In this document: one piece after another, positions 42,449 through 50,540 of the stretch
Numbering within the stretch: the first letter of the stretch is position 1
Layout of the letters: every line of letters starts with the position of its first letter
Origin: an uncultured Dehalococcoidia bacterium
Lineage (GTDB): Bacteria > Chloroflexota > Dehalococcoidia > Lucifugimonadales > UBA3495
Direction: 5' to 3'
Assembly (NCBI GenBank): GCA_958296225.1
Contig: OY282456.1
Span: 2,232,001-2,296,000 of the forward strand
DNA: 64,000 nt
Program-made: the position numbers and the translations under genes
The notes under the pieces: model-generated
Told to the model about the DNA's origin: nothing
The model's input: the letters and a program-made list of their open reading frames with translations, nothing else
Databases searched by the model: none

Positions 42449-43187
42449 AATGCCCCCGTCCGTCCCCAATGCGTGCTGATGGGGCGATTGTATGCCCGGC
42501 GGGGCCGGGACGCAAGGCAGCCCACCGGCGCAAGGGCCATGCAAAGTTGGTTGCTGCCCCTGGATTACCGGCGAGGGCAAAACCACCGGGAACGAAACGT
42601 TGCCCTTGACGACGATTCGGGACGGTTCCTATTGCGGTTGTACTCCCTGATTTGGTGGTGATGGGCGAGTCGGCGTTAGCGCCGGATGCGGCAGCAGTCA
42701 GGCGAAGGGGTGCTACTGCGGACGGTTCGGCTAGGTTGGCATGGCTACTCCTTTGGCTCCCGTGCGTTGGGGATTTGGTCGGCGGTAGTCAGGCGAAGGG
42801 TGCGATGTCGAGGCGAATGATTTGCGGTTGACCGGGTTTCAGGGATTATCAGCCCTACGGCCGGAGGTTTTGCGCTGGGGTTTTTAGCCCGGTATTTTCC
42901 ATGCCCGAAGCATGGGGCGCTGTGGCTGACGCCGTGGCCGGAGCGACTACGCCGGTTAATGAGATCGGCGACAGTCTCAACGAGCCGGTAGCGACTTGGA
43001 TGCTGATAGTGGCCGTGATTACCTGAAACCCGGTCGGGGTATTGCTTTTTCGCCTGACGAGGGTATGATAGCACGGGAGTTCTGGCGGGCGCAAGGGGCA
43101 GTCTTACAGCAATGGACAGGATTAATGACAGCAGGCGGGTAATGACTGTATTTTGCGACTTGGCGCCAGCTCTGACCGGCGCAACGG
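42449..43187. other. 0.74-kb region without a supported gene
   Basis: No frame has a recognisable motif or RBS. A stretch at 42842-42875 (TCAGCCC-ACGGCCGG-GGTTTTGCG type) is weakly similar to the inside of the transposon-like element at 4985, and ACCACCGGGAACG at 42583 to its end, but orientations do not form one element. Probably decayed repeat DNA. Confidence 0.5.
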
Positions 43188-43778
43188 CTATCGCGCCAAG
43201 GGGGGCATAAATTCGCGCAGTTCCAGAACCACGTCGGGAAAAGCTTGCGGGCTGATGCTGCCATCGGCCGGAACCGTGCGGATGGTGGTGTACTGTGTCC
43301 CTTCCGGGTTGGTGCGCGCTTCCACTTCGCCCGTGCGCAGGTTGGCAATCCACATTTCGGGAATGCCGGCCGCAGCGTAAAACTGCGACTTGGGGCCGTA
43401 GTCGTACTCCAGGGAACTGTCCGCAACCTCAATCAACAGGAACACGTCGGCGGGCATGGCAGACTCCGCATAGTAACCGGGGCGCGGCCTCAGGACGACC
43501 AAATCCGGCTCCGGCGCGCTGTAGTTGTCCAGCTGTATGGAACCCTGAACCCGCACGATGGCCCGGCCCACCAAGGCCGGTACCAGCAGCATATTCAGCG
43601 CATCGGTGCAAAAGAGGTGCCGGTTGCCAATAGCGGCCATCTTGATTATCTCCCCGCCCAGCAGTTCAATCCGTTCGTCTTCATGCAGGATGCCGGCCTC
43701 GCCCATGGCCATATACTCGTCCACGGTGAACAGGCGGCGGACGATTTGGGGCGGCGCAGCAATGGCGGCGGTAGTCAT
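43188..43778 (-). CDS. Uma2-family nuclease
   Basis: A 196-residue Uma2 protein with RLFTVDEYMAMGEAGILHEDERIELLGGEIIKM, APEPDLVVLRPRPGYYAES and ADVFLLIEVADSSLEYDYGPKSQFYAAAGIPEMWIANL: the PD, E.A and YAAAGI.E.W core blocks. No coiled coil follows. ATG 43778 has GGAGG 8 nt upstream. Its first codons and RBS region are duplicated at 44838-44887, in front of a vsr fragment. Confidence 0.85.
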   Translation of the reverse strand: MTTAAIAAPPQIVRRLFTVDEYMAMGEAGILHEDERIELLGGEIIKMAAIGNRHLFCTDALNMLLVPALVGRAIVRVQGSIQLDNYSAPEPDLVVLRPRPGYYAESAMPADVFLLIEVADSSLEYDYGPKSQFYAAAGIPEMWIANLRTGEVEARTNPEGTQYTTIRTVPADGSISPQAFPDVVLELREFMPPLAR

Positions 43779-44033
43779 ACGGTTGCCTCCGGTATGTGGG
43801 CTGTCGGTGGCTCGATTCTGGCGCGCCGGCTGCGGCGCTTGGGCCGCAAACTACTGCTCTCGCTATTGGGGCAGATTGTATGTGGCGGCTGTCCGGAATG
43901 CAAGCCTGGAGAGCAGAGCAAGGTTGTTTCGGCAACCCGGGCGGGGAGAGTCGGTTGGATAAGTGGCGGCCGGTTACGGTACAATAGCCGTCAAAATCAT
44001 GCTGCTGCTTGCGGCGGCAGACTGGCGGCGCTG

Positions 44034-44261
44034 ATGAAATTACTCAATGCCATGAAGGTCGGGTTCTGGGTGTCATTACTGGTTGTGGCCGGCGCAAGTA
44101 TCAAGTTCCTGTCCTGCATCAATGGGGATGGTGGCACCGCTTCCTGCGGGACACTGCCGCACTTGCTGTTCCTGCTGGGGACAATTCTCTTTGTGGGAAC
44201 TGCGCCGATATTCTTGATTGGACTGCTTGACATGAACAAGGACCGGGAAAGCGGCAAATGA
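44034..44261 (+). CDS. Small membrane protein, first gene of a membrane pair (locus 2)
   Basis: A 75-residue protein with two hydrophobic helices (VGFWVSLLVVAGASIKFLS and LPHLLFLLGTILFVGTAPIFLIGLL), two Cys in the loop and a charged tail. The stop overlaps the start of the next gene (ATGA). The arrangement equals the pair at 28188-28786. Function unknown. Confidence 0.6.
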   Translation: MKLLNAMKVGFWVSLLVVAGASIKFLSCINGDGGTASCGTLPHLLFLLGTILFVGTAPIFLIGLLDMNKDRESGK

Positions 44262-44617
44262 ATTGGTGGCGACGAATAGCGCGGATTCTGGCGAATGTCG
44301 CGGCACATTTCGTTTCCGTTGTAGCCATACTCATTGCTCTACTGCTGTTCTGGATTTCGCTGCAACTGGACCGTCCAAGAGAGCTGGAACTCATAGCGGT
44401 GATGGTCATTACTTTGGTAGCGATCAACATCGCGGCCTTTATCACTGCTATGATTCACCGGGCGATAACCCCGGCAAAAACAGGGGATTCGTCAGGGCGC
44501 GTGTTCCGTGAGTCCATCAAGCGGTATGCGTGGGTTGCCGCGCCAATTGCCAGTGGTTACGGTATCGCGCAAGTCATTACCCAAGTTGCTGAGATAATCG
44601 CCCAAACGCCGCCATAA
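44258..44617 (+). CDS. Small membrane protein, second gene of a membrane pair (locus 2)
   Basis: A 119-residue paralogue of the gene at 28188. Two N-terminal hydrophobic helices (FVSVVAILIALLLFWISL and ELIAVMVITLVAINIAAFITAMI), a charged loop with VFRESIKRYAWVAAPIASGYGIAQVI. The end block is the best conserved part between the two loci. Translation is coupled to the 75-residue protein by ATGA. Confidence 0.65.
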   Translation: MNWWRRIARILANVAAHFVSVVAILIALLLFWISLQLDRPRELELIAVMVITLVAINIAAFITAMIHRAITPAKTGDSSGRVFRESIKRYAWVAAPIASGYGIAQVITQVAEIIAQTPP

Positions 44618-44619
44618 CT

Positions 44620-44872
44620 AACGCCATGCCGCCTGCCCCCGGCATTCCTCATCCTTTCCCATCCTATGTGTCCTATGTGCAGCGCGATGTTGCGGGCGTC
44701 GCGGGCGTGGTTGCGCTCCAGTTTGGCGAGCCAGTAATCCCGGTTGGTGGCCGGGATGCGAACCTTGCCGCAACCGTCGTGGCGGTGCCAGAAGCAGCCG
44801 TTGACAAACACGACCTTGCGCCGCGCCGGGAATACCAAATCGGGGCGGCGCAGCAATGGCGGCGGTAGTCAT
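44620..44872 (-). pseudogene. vsr: Chimeric remnant: Uma2 start fused to a Vsr endonuclease fragment
   Basis: The first part (44838-44887) copies the leader and first codons of the Uma2 gene at 43778 (MTTAAIAAPP). In another frame from 44856 the sequence reads RRPDLVFPARRKVVFVNGCFWHRHDGC then NRDYWLAKLERNHARDARN, the central part of very-short-patch repair endonucleases, which nick at T:G mismatches. The catalytic N-terminus and the C-terminal part are missing. It is therefore a truncated vsr joined to a displaced gene start. Confidence 0.75.
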
Positions 44873-44915
44873 ACGGTTGCCTCCGGGGGATGCTCAATTC
44901 GTTCACGGTGCCGGT

Positions 44916-45332
44916 TCAACCCGGCGGCTGGTAGTCTCTGGGTTTGCCGGTGTCGAACGCGATGGTAAAAACTCCGGTTTTGGTTCTGGAGGCTTGCCGT
45001 GTGAGACGCCGCCAATGTTGCAGCAGGGCGGCTTGCAGGGCGGCCAGTCCCGCGTTGCCCCACGTCTTATAGTTAAGAATGGCATACGTGAGAGGGCTGG
45101 TAAAAAGCATCCGGCGATGCTGGCGCATCCGGTCGCGGGTTACAACCGTCCACTGTTGCCCTTGAGAGTAGGCCAGTTGTTCCAGTTCTTTAAGCCATTC
45201 CGGATCCGGCCGCCCGTAAAATCCCAAGTCGCGGGCGGTATGTACCGCTGGCGGGTCGATGCCACCGTGATGAGCGTCGTTAAGCAGTTTGGCGAAGTCG
45301 TAGGGCCAGCCTTCGTCAAGCACGTAGGGCAT
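44916..45332 (-). CDS. VapC45-like PIN-domain toxin
   Basis: About 138 residues. MPYVLDEGWPYDFAKLL has the first PIN-like Asp, LGFYGRPDPEWLKELEQLAYSQGQQWTVVTRDRM the middle Asp and the TRD motif, followed by WRRL at the end, as in the PIN_10/VapC45 group. PIN proteins are Mg-dependent ribonucleases. I start at ATG 45332; an earlier ATG at 45380 would overlap more of the antitoxin gene. It overlaps the antitoxin stop by 17 bp. Confidence 0.65.
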   Translation of the reverse strand: MPYVLDEGWPYDFAKLLNDAHHGGIDPPAVHTARDLGFYGRPDPEWLKELEQLAYSQGQQWTVVTRDRMRQHRRMLFTSPLTYAILNYKTWGNAGLAALQAALLQHWRRLTRQASRTKTGVFTIAFDTGKPRDYQPPG

Positions 45333-46014
45333 ACCGGTCACTGAGGTATTCTTCAAAGCGGCAGGCGGCGCGGAGTTCATCCTCGGTTATACGGTAAGCT
45401 TGGGCAACTATGCTGTTGTTGCGGTCTTCGGCAAGCCAGGTCTGGTGCAATATGCCGGTGGGTACGTGCGAGTTATCCAGGACGGGAGAGCCAAAGGCGA
45501 AGCTGGGGTCGACGATGATGGCAGTATGGCCGTCGCCGGCGTTGAGTTCCTGCGAAATTAGCCATCTGACCGGGTAGCCCGTTGCATCGTAGTCCAACGG
45601 CGCGGCCAACGACGCCATCAGTTCGGCAATGGTATGTTGCCCGTGCCGCGTGAGGGTTTTCATAACAGCGCCGTCGCGCGCCAGTATTTCATCGCCGTTG
45701 TCGAGGAACCCCCGGTAGGACAGCGGGTAGCGCGTGTGGCCTAACCATTCGGCTGCATAGCCGGCCGCCGCGCCTATTTTAGGCCAGGGCAGGCCCATTT
45801 CGTAGAACTTTCGCACTATGCGCAGTTCCATCAGGTCCAGAAATGCCAGGCAGCAGCCGCGTCCATAGCGTTGCCCCTTCCCGAATTTCTCCGGCCCGCC
45901 GCGTTCCCCGACGTAGCGGCGCACTTGACGCGGCGCCACACGAACCAGCCGAGCGGCTTCGGTGACGGAATAGCTGCCCGCTGGCATCGGCGTTATTGCG
46001 TCGGCTGAGCTCAC
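45316..46014 (-). CDS. VapB45-like antitoxin: HTH plus DUF433
   Basis: A 232-residue protein. The N-terminus YSVTEAARLVRVAPRQVRRYV is a MerR-like winged helix-turn-helix; the C-terminus IIVDPSFAFGSPVLDNSHVPTGILHQTWLAEDRNNSIVAQAYRITEDELRAACRFEEYL is a DUF433 domain. This combination, directly upstream of a PIN_10 protein, is the VapBC45 arrangement: the antitoxin blocks the toxin and represses its own operon. The GTG start at 46014 has GAGAGG about 9 nt upstream. Confidence 0.72.
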   Translation of the reverse strand: MSSADAITPMPAGSYSVTEAARLVRVAPRQVRRYVGERGGPEKFGKGQRYGRGCCLAFLDLMELRIVRKFYEMGLPWPKIGAAAGYAAEWLGHTRYPLSYRGFLDNGDEILARDGAVMKTLTRHGQHTIAELMASLAAPLDYDATGYPVRWLISQELNAGDGHTAIIVDPSFAFGSPVLDNSHVPTGILHQTWLAEDRNNSIVAQAYRITEDELRAACRFEEYLSDRYALRA

Positions 46015-46058
46015 GGTTCGGCCTCTCGGAGCGATGCTGTTACTATTTTACGACTCGG

Positions 46059-46325
46059 TTAATAATCCGGGCCCGGCGCTTTGGTAAAAACCTTGGTCTC
46101 CCGGTTCTGCGCCACCGCCCCGCGTGCCATCAGCCCGCCCAGCGCGGAATAGGTCAGGTAGTTGCGCTGGCCGCCGCGGATGGACGAGCGCAGGCCCAGC
46201 GCATCCGCAATCTGGGCGTTGCCTAACCCTTGCGGGTTGGATTCCAGCAGCATCAGGATGGCATCCTCAATGTGGCGCAGCCCTTCCTGCGCCAGCAGCC
46301 GGGCGGTGGCATCGTCAGCCATCAT
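46059..46325 (-). CDS. Winged-helix domain protein
   Basis: An 88-residue protein, MMADDATARLLAQEGLRHIE at the start, then AILMLLESNPQGLGNAQIADALGLRSSIRGGQRNYLTYSALGGLMARGAV, the layout of a winged helix-turn-helix with a wing (KVFTKAP). Such proteins follow restriction or nuclease genes. Its ATG overlaps the stop of the zinc-ribbon gene (ATGA), so the two are translated together. Confidence 0.65.
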   Translation of the reverse strand: MMADDATARLLAQEGLRHIEDAILMLLESNPQGLGNAQIADALGLRSSIRGGQRNYLTYSALGGLMARGAVAQNRETKVFTKAPGPDY

Positions 46326-46606
46326 GCTGCTGACTCCATCGGATGATGGATTGCCAGGTGCGATGCCACGCAGATGAAGCAGATAATGACGGCGCAATCC
46401 TCCTCTTGACAAGCTTGACAATCACTATCGCAGGCAAAGCGGCCGCAATTGGTGCAAGCGTAGTCAAACGTCGGACACAATGGCCGACCGCAGTAGTCGC
46501 AAAGGGCTATGGCAGTGTCGTAGCCGTCAGTGTGCCACACCTGGCACATTTCGCAGTAGAAACTAACCGGTGCGTCGTCTTGAATATCGGCGGCCGGGCT
46601 GTCCAT
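46322..46606 (-). CDS. Cys-rich zinc-ribbon protein, copy A
   Basis: A 94-residue protein with four zinc-binding clusters: CEMCQ, CDYCGRPLC, CTNCGRFACDSDCQACQEEDC and CFICVASHLAIHH. ATG 46606 has GGAGGTGA 5-6 nt upstream, which is itself the end of a nuclease pseudogene (codons for G-G-D). A close copy lies at 47778. It probably binds zinc at up to four sites; partner unknown, but the gene is coupled to a nuclease gene in the second unit. Confidence 0.7.
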   Translation of the reverse strand: MDSPAADIQDDAPVSFYCEMCQVWHTDGYDTAIALCDYCGRPLCPTFDYACTNCGRFACDSDCQACQEEDCAVIICFICVASHLAIHHPMESAA

Positions 46607-46610
46607 TCTA

Positions 46611-46858
46611 ATCACCTCCATTACGTAACACCGTGACTTGCCCGGCCTGGCCCGCATCGCCGCCACCACTGCCTTTGCCGGCAGCCCGGTGAAGCGGGTC
46701 AGATAGGCGGCGTTGCGGATGGCGCGGCGGGTATCCCGGCTGCCGGCGGTATGCGTGACTGGTCGCTAATCTCATTCCCCTGCGAACACCGCCGGCTGCG
46801 CAGCCCCACGATGTCCGCAAGGATGTCCATTGTAATTGTCCCGCTTTCAGCCAAAGCG
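46611..46858 (-). pseudogene. Truncated third copy of the coiled-coil nuclease gene
   Basis: The minus strand reads GTITMDILADIVGLRSRRCSQGNEISDQSR, then, after an internal deletion and frameshift, RDTRRAIRNAAYLTRFTG, then a second deletion joining AAMRA to the common end VMEV. The same blocks occur intact in the gene at 48121. The catalytic core (FHRADLIMEATDD) is lost. Confidence 0.75.
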
Positions 46859-46859
46859 G

Positions 46860-47699
46860 CTAATCCCGGCTCAGCTGCCGCTCCGGCATTTGGTACCAAT
46901 GCACTGCGCCCGATGCGATTTGCTCGTCAATCCGCCGGTCGGCGCGCATGGCGACGACTACGGCCCGCGCCGTCCGTCCGGTGAAGCGCGTCATATAGCT
47001 GGCATTGCGGATGGCCCGCCGGGTGTCGCGCTCGTCGGCGGTGAAAGAAGCCTCCACCGCAATATAGTGCGGTTGTCCGTCGTCATCGGTGGCTTCCATA
47101 ACCAGGTCGGCGAGATGAAAACTGTCCAGCTCATTCCGGGGAATGCCGGTCGTATCCTGGCTGCGGGTTAGCGCCATCAGCTCGTCCTGACTGAGATTTC
47201 TGGTGCGTGTCAACCCCAGGGAGCCGGCGATAACCGCAGCGTTTCTCAGCGCGGCGCCGATTGCTATTGTCGATCTGAACTGGGCGATGTCCCCTTGTAT
47301 CCGGTTCACTCCCCTCTCCAGGCGTTCCAGCCGCCGGTTTGTTTCCTCGGCAAACTGGTCTAACTTATTGGCCAGTTGGGCGACCGTTTCGGAAAGTTGG
47401 TCCACCCGCGCCGTGAGTTGGGCGACCGCTTCGGAAAGTTGGGCGACCGTTTCGGAAAGTTGGTCCACCCGCGCCGTAAGCTGGGCCACCGCTTCGTAAA
47501 GTTGGTCCACCCGCGCCGTGAGTTGGGCCAGCTGCTCGGCAGTCTGTTCCACCCGTACCGCAATCCGGGCCACCGTTTCCGGCAGTTCCAGCAGCTCTTG
47601 CGTCAGCACGCGGGAGCGCACCGCCGCCAGCAGATGCGGGTTTTCGTCCAGCGTCTGCATCAGGCGTTCTACCGCGTGGATGTCGTCAATAGTAGCCAT
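46860..47699 (-). CDS. Coiled-coil PD-(D/E)xK-like nuclease (DUF3782-like), copy 1
   Basis: A 279-residue protein. Residues 1-45 match copy 2 exactly at the start (MATIDDIHAVERLMQTLDEN). Residues about 45-130 are a coiled coil with repeats of AQLTARVDQLSETV. The C-terminal domain has LDSFHLADLVMEATDDDGQPHYIAVEASFTADERDTRRAIRNASYMTRFTGRTARAVVVAM, the D...ExS...D pattern of a predicted endonuclease-like fold in which Lys is replaced. It lacks the RBS-containing end that couples copy 2 to the zinc-ribbon gene. Confidence 0.65.
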   Translation of the reverse strand: MATIDDIHAVERLMQTLDENPHLLAAVRSRVLTQELLELPETVARIAVRVEQTAEQLAQLTARVDQLYEAVAQLTARVDQLSETVAQLSEAVAQLTARVDQLSETVAQLANKLDQFAEETNRRLERLERGVNRIQGDIAQFRSTIAIGAALRNAAVIAGSLGLTRTRNLSQDELMALTRSQDTTGIPRNELDSFHLADLVMEATDDDGQPHYIAVEASFTADERDTRRAIRNASYMTRFTGRTARAVVVAMRADRRIDEQIASGAVHWYQMPERQLSRD

Positions 47700-47777
47700 T
47701 ACTGCGCTCCCAATGCGGCGTGTATCGCGCGCCGTATCCGAGTTTAATTCTACCAGATACCGCGCACGGCGGCGGGG

Positions 47778-48119
47778 CTAAACGTCTTTCAGCGCCAGCG
47801 CGTCCGCCCCCGCGCTGTTGCCGGCCAGCCGGCCGAACACCATTGACTCCACCGCATGATGGATTGCCAGGTGCGATGCCACGCAGGTGAAGCAGATAAT
47901 GACGGCGCAATCCTCCTCTTGACAAGCTTGACAATCACTATCGCAGGCAAAGCGGCCGCAATTGGTGCAAGCGTAGTCAAACGTCGGACACAATGGCCGG
48001 CCGCAGTAGTCGCAAAGGGCTATGGTAGTGTCGTAGCCGTCAGTGTGCCACACCTGGCACATTTCGCAGTAGAAACTAACCGGTGCTTCGTCTTGAATAT
48101 CGGCAACCGGGCTGTCCAT
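47778..48119 (-). CDS. Cys-rich zinc-ribbon protein, copy B, fused to the FAD-dehydrogenase tail
   Basis: The first 92 residues match copy A at 46322 (all zinc clusters conserved). The protein then continues in frame with MVFGRLAGNSAGADALALKDV, identical to the last 21 residues of the FAD enzyme at 48961, and uses the same stop. The chimera results from a duplication that captured the 3' end of that gene. ATG 48119 overlaps the end of the nuclease gene, whose last codons supply the RBS GGAGGTGAT. Confidence 0.75.
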   Translation of the reverse strand: MDSPVADIQDEAPVSFYCEMCQVWHTDGYDTTIALCDYCGRPLCPTFDYACTNCGRFACDSDCQACQEEDCAVIICFTCVASHLAIHHAVESMVFGRLAGNSAGADALALKDV

Positions 48120-48120
48120 T

Positions 48121-48882
48121 CTAATCACCTCCATTACGTAACACTGTGGCTTGCCCGGCCTGGCCCGAATCGTCCTCCTCAGTTAGCCGATACCAGACCA
48201 CCCGGCCAGAATCAAGAATGGACTGAATCTCCCAGTCAATCCGCATCGCCGCCACCACTGCCTTTGCCGGCCGCCCGGTGAAGCGGGTCAGATAGGCGGC
48301 GTTGCGGATGGCGCGGCGGGTGTCCCGGCGGTCGGCGGTGAAAGAGACTTCTATGGCGATGTAATGCAGTTCGCCGGCGTCGTCGGTGGCTTCCATAATC
48401 AGGTCGGCCCGGTGGAAGCTAATCAAGTCGCCGCGCTGGATGTCCGAGGTGTCCTGACTGCGTGACAGGTCGATAATCTCGTTCCCTTGCAGATACCGCT
48501 GACTACGCAGCCCCACGACCTCTGCAATCACGTGCGCTTGCTCTTTGGTGGCGGTTATGGTGCCGACGTCTTTAAGACAAGTGAAGTCTTCCGATACTTG
48601 GTCAAAACGCCGGTCCATCCGCTCGACTATTTGGTCAATCCGTCCTGCCAGTCGCGCGTCCATGCTCGCCACCGTTTCCGAAAGAGCGGCCACCGTTTCC
48701 GAAAGAGCCGCTACCGTTTCCGAAAGAGCGGCTACCGTTTCCGAAAGAGCCGCCACTTTCCCAGGCAGTTCCAGCAGCTCTTGCGTCAGCACGCGGGAGC
48801 GCACCGCCGCCAGCAGATGCGGGTTTTCGTCCAGCGTCTGCATCAGGCGTTCTACCGCGTGGATGTCGTCAATAGTAGCCAT
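48121..48882 (-). CDS. Coiled-coil PD-(D/E)xK-like nuclease (DUF3782-like), copy 2
   Basis: A 253-residue paralogue of the gene at 46860, with the same N-terminus and C-terminal domain (FHRADLIMEATDDAGELHYIAIEVSFTADRRDTRRAIRNAAYLTRF). The coiled coil differs: four perfect VAALSET heptads followed by VASMDARLAGRIDQ. The stop lies just beyond the zinc-ribbon start. About 78 bp of its upstream region are duplicated before copy 1. Confidence 0.65.
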   Translation of the reverse strand: MATIDDIHAVERLMQTLDENPHLLAAVRSRVLTQELLELPGKVAALSETVAALSETVAALSETVAALSETVASMDARLAGRIDQIVERMDRRFDQVSEDFTCLKDVGTITATKEQAHVIAEVVGLRSQRYLQGNEIIDLSRSQDTSDIQRGDLISFHRADLIMEATDDAGELHYIAIEVSFTADRRDTRRAIRNAAYLTRFTGRPAKAVVAAMRIDWEIQSILDSGRVVWYRLTEEDDSGQAGQATVLRNGGD

Positions 48883-48960
48883 TACTGCGCTCCCAATGCG
48901 GCGTGTGTCGCGCGCCGTATCCGGGCTTAATTCTACCAGATACCGCGCGCGGCGGCGGGG

Positions 48961-50466
48961 CTAAACGTCTTTCAGCGCCAGCGCGTCCGCCCCGGCGCTG
49001 TTGCCGGCCAGCCGCCCGAACACCATGCCCGCGCTCAACCCGCTGCCGCCGGGGTAGTTGTGGTAGAACAGGCCGCCCACCATCTCGCCGGCGGCGTATA
49101 GGCCGGGGATGGCTTCCTGGGCGTTGGTCACTACCTGCCCCCGGTTGTTCACCTTGACGCCGCCAAAGGTGAAAGTGATGCCGGTGGTTACGGCCCAGCC
49201 GCGATAGGGGGGCGTGTCCAGCGTTTGCGCCCAGTTGGTCTTGTTCACCGCCAGCCCTTCGGTGCGGCGGCCGTCCTTCACCGTGGGGTTGTACTCAATA
49301 TCGGCGCGGACGGCGGCGTTGTACTCGCTGACCGTCTGCGCCAGCCCGGCGGGGTCGATGTCCAGCATCCGGGCCAGTTCCTCAATAGAGTTGGCCGCGG
49401 CGGTGGTGGCCTGGGGAATCCAGTATTCGTCGCGGAGCAGGTGCTTTACCTTTTCGTCAAAGATTTGGAAGCACAGACCCTGGGGCTGGTCCATCAAGGC
49501 GCGCCCGTAGGTAACATAGGTGTAGTTGCGGAAGTCCGCGCCCTCGTCCAGGAACCGTTGGCCGTTGATGTTCACCATCAGGCCAAAGGGGTAGGAATGC
49601 TTCTGGAACAGCTCGGTTACGGCGCGGTCGCCAAAGGTGGGCGCGTTCATATCCCAGGCCACGGCGTGGCACGACGACCAGTGCCCGTAGGATTGCGCGC
49701 CCACGTCCAGGGCCATACGGATGCCGTCGCCGGTGTTGTAAGGAATGCCCCGCACCTTAACCATTTCCCAGCCGGGGCCCAGATACCGGCAGCGCATTTC
49801 GGCGTTGGCCTCAAAGCCGCCGGCGGCCAGCACCACGGCGCGGGCCGCCAGGTTCTCGAACCCGTCCGGCCCTTTGACCCGCAAACCGGACACGTGACCC
49901 CGCGCGTCCTGGATTAGCGACACGCCCTCGGTGGCGTAGCGCACTTCCACGCCCAGCTGCTGGCAAACGTCAAACTGCTGGTCGGACAGGCCCTTGCCGG
50001 CGCCCACCGCCTCCACCACCAGGCCGCCCCAAAAGCGGAACTTGTCGCCGTCGCGAAAAGCCTGCCGCCCGAAGGACAGCACGAAACGGACGCCGTGCTC
50101 CTGCAGCCACTTCATCGTCGGGTAAGATTGGCTCACCAGGATTTCGGCCAGCTCCGGGTCGGAAAGGCCGTGCGTAACCCGCATCATATCGTCGTAAAAC
50201 TGGTTTTCGGTGTACTGGCCCACCTCAATGGAATTGGCCTCGGTTTCCGACATATCGGGGATGAGGCCCTTGATGTCGTCCAAGCCGTTATAGGCGAAAC
50301 GGATAATGCCGCCGGTGAAGTAGGTGTTGCCGCCGCGGAAATACTCCGGCGCTTTCTCCACCACCAGAACGGATTGGGTCTGCTCGCGGGCGGCGATGGC
50401 GGCGGACAGGGCAGCGTTTCCGGCCCCCACCACGATAACGTCATAAACAGTGTCATTAGCAGGCAA
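48961..50466 (-). CDS. FAD-dependent tricarballylate dehydrogenase-like enzyme
   Basis: A 501-residue flavoprotein of the fumarate reductase/succinate dehydrogenase family. The FAD-binding Rossmann motif is VIVVGAGNAALSAAIAA at the N-terminus with VVEKAP, then the GGNTYFTGGIIRFAY block, VVLAAGGFEAN near residue 213 and C-terminal GLYAAGEMVGGLFYHNYPGGSGLSAGMVFGRLAG. GNAAL is typical of TcuA. A TTG start at 50466 is supported by GAGGTG 6-7 nt upstream. Substrate may be tricarballylate or a similar carboxylate; unproven. Its 3' end is duplicated at 47779-47842. Confidence 0.8.
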   Translation of the reverse strand: MPANDTVYDVIVVGAGNAALSAAIAAREQTQSVLVVEKAPEYFRGGNTYFTGGIIRFAYNGLDDIKGLIPDMSETEANSIEVGQYTENQFYDDMMRVTHGLSDPELAEILVSQSYPTMKWLQEHGVRFVLSFGRQAFRDGDKFRFWGGLVVEAVGAGKGLSDQQFDVCQQLGVEVRYATEGVSLIQDARGHVSGLRVKGPDGFENLAARAVVLAAGGFEANAEMRCRYLGPGWEMVKVRGIPYNTGDGIRMALDVGAQSYGHWSSCHAVAWDMNAPTFGDRAVTELFQKHSYPFGLMVNINGQRFLDEGADFRNYTYVTYGRALMDQPQGLCFQIFDEKVKHLLRDEYWIPQATTAAANSIEELARMLDIDPAGLAQTVSEYNAAVRADIEYNPTVKDGRRTEGLAVNKTNWAQTLDTPPYRGWAVTTGITFTFGGVKVNNRGQVVTNAQEAIPGLYAAGEMVGGLFYHNYPGGSGLSAGMVFGRLAGNSAGADALALKDV

Positions 50467-50540
50467 AGCGGCACCTCAAAGGCCAGCAGGCGAATTTGCG
50501 CCGATGATACCACAGCGGGGGCGAGGGACTAGGCCGGAAC

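Noticed and set aside
42579..42880. Possible third copy of the transposon-like element
   Set aside because: Two short stretches resemble the end and the inside of the element, but their order and orientation do not form an element and no paired inverted ends exist.
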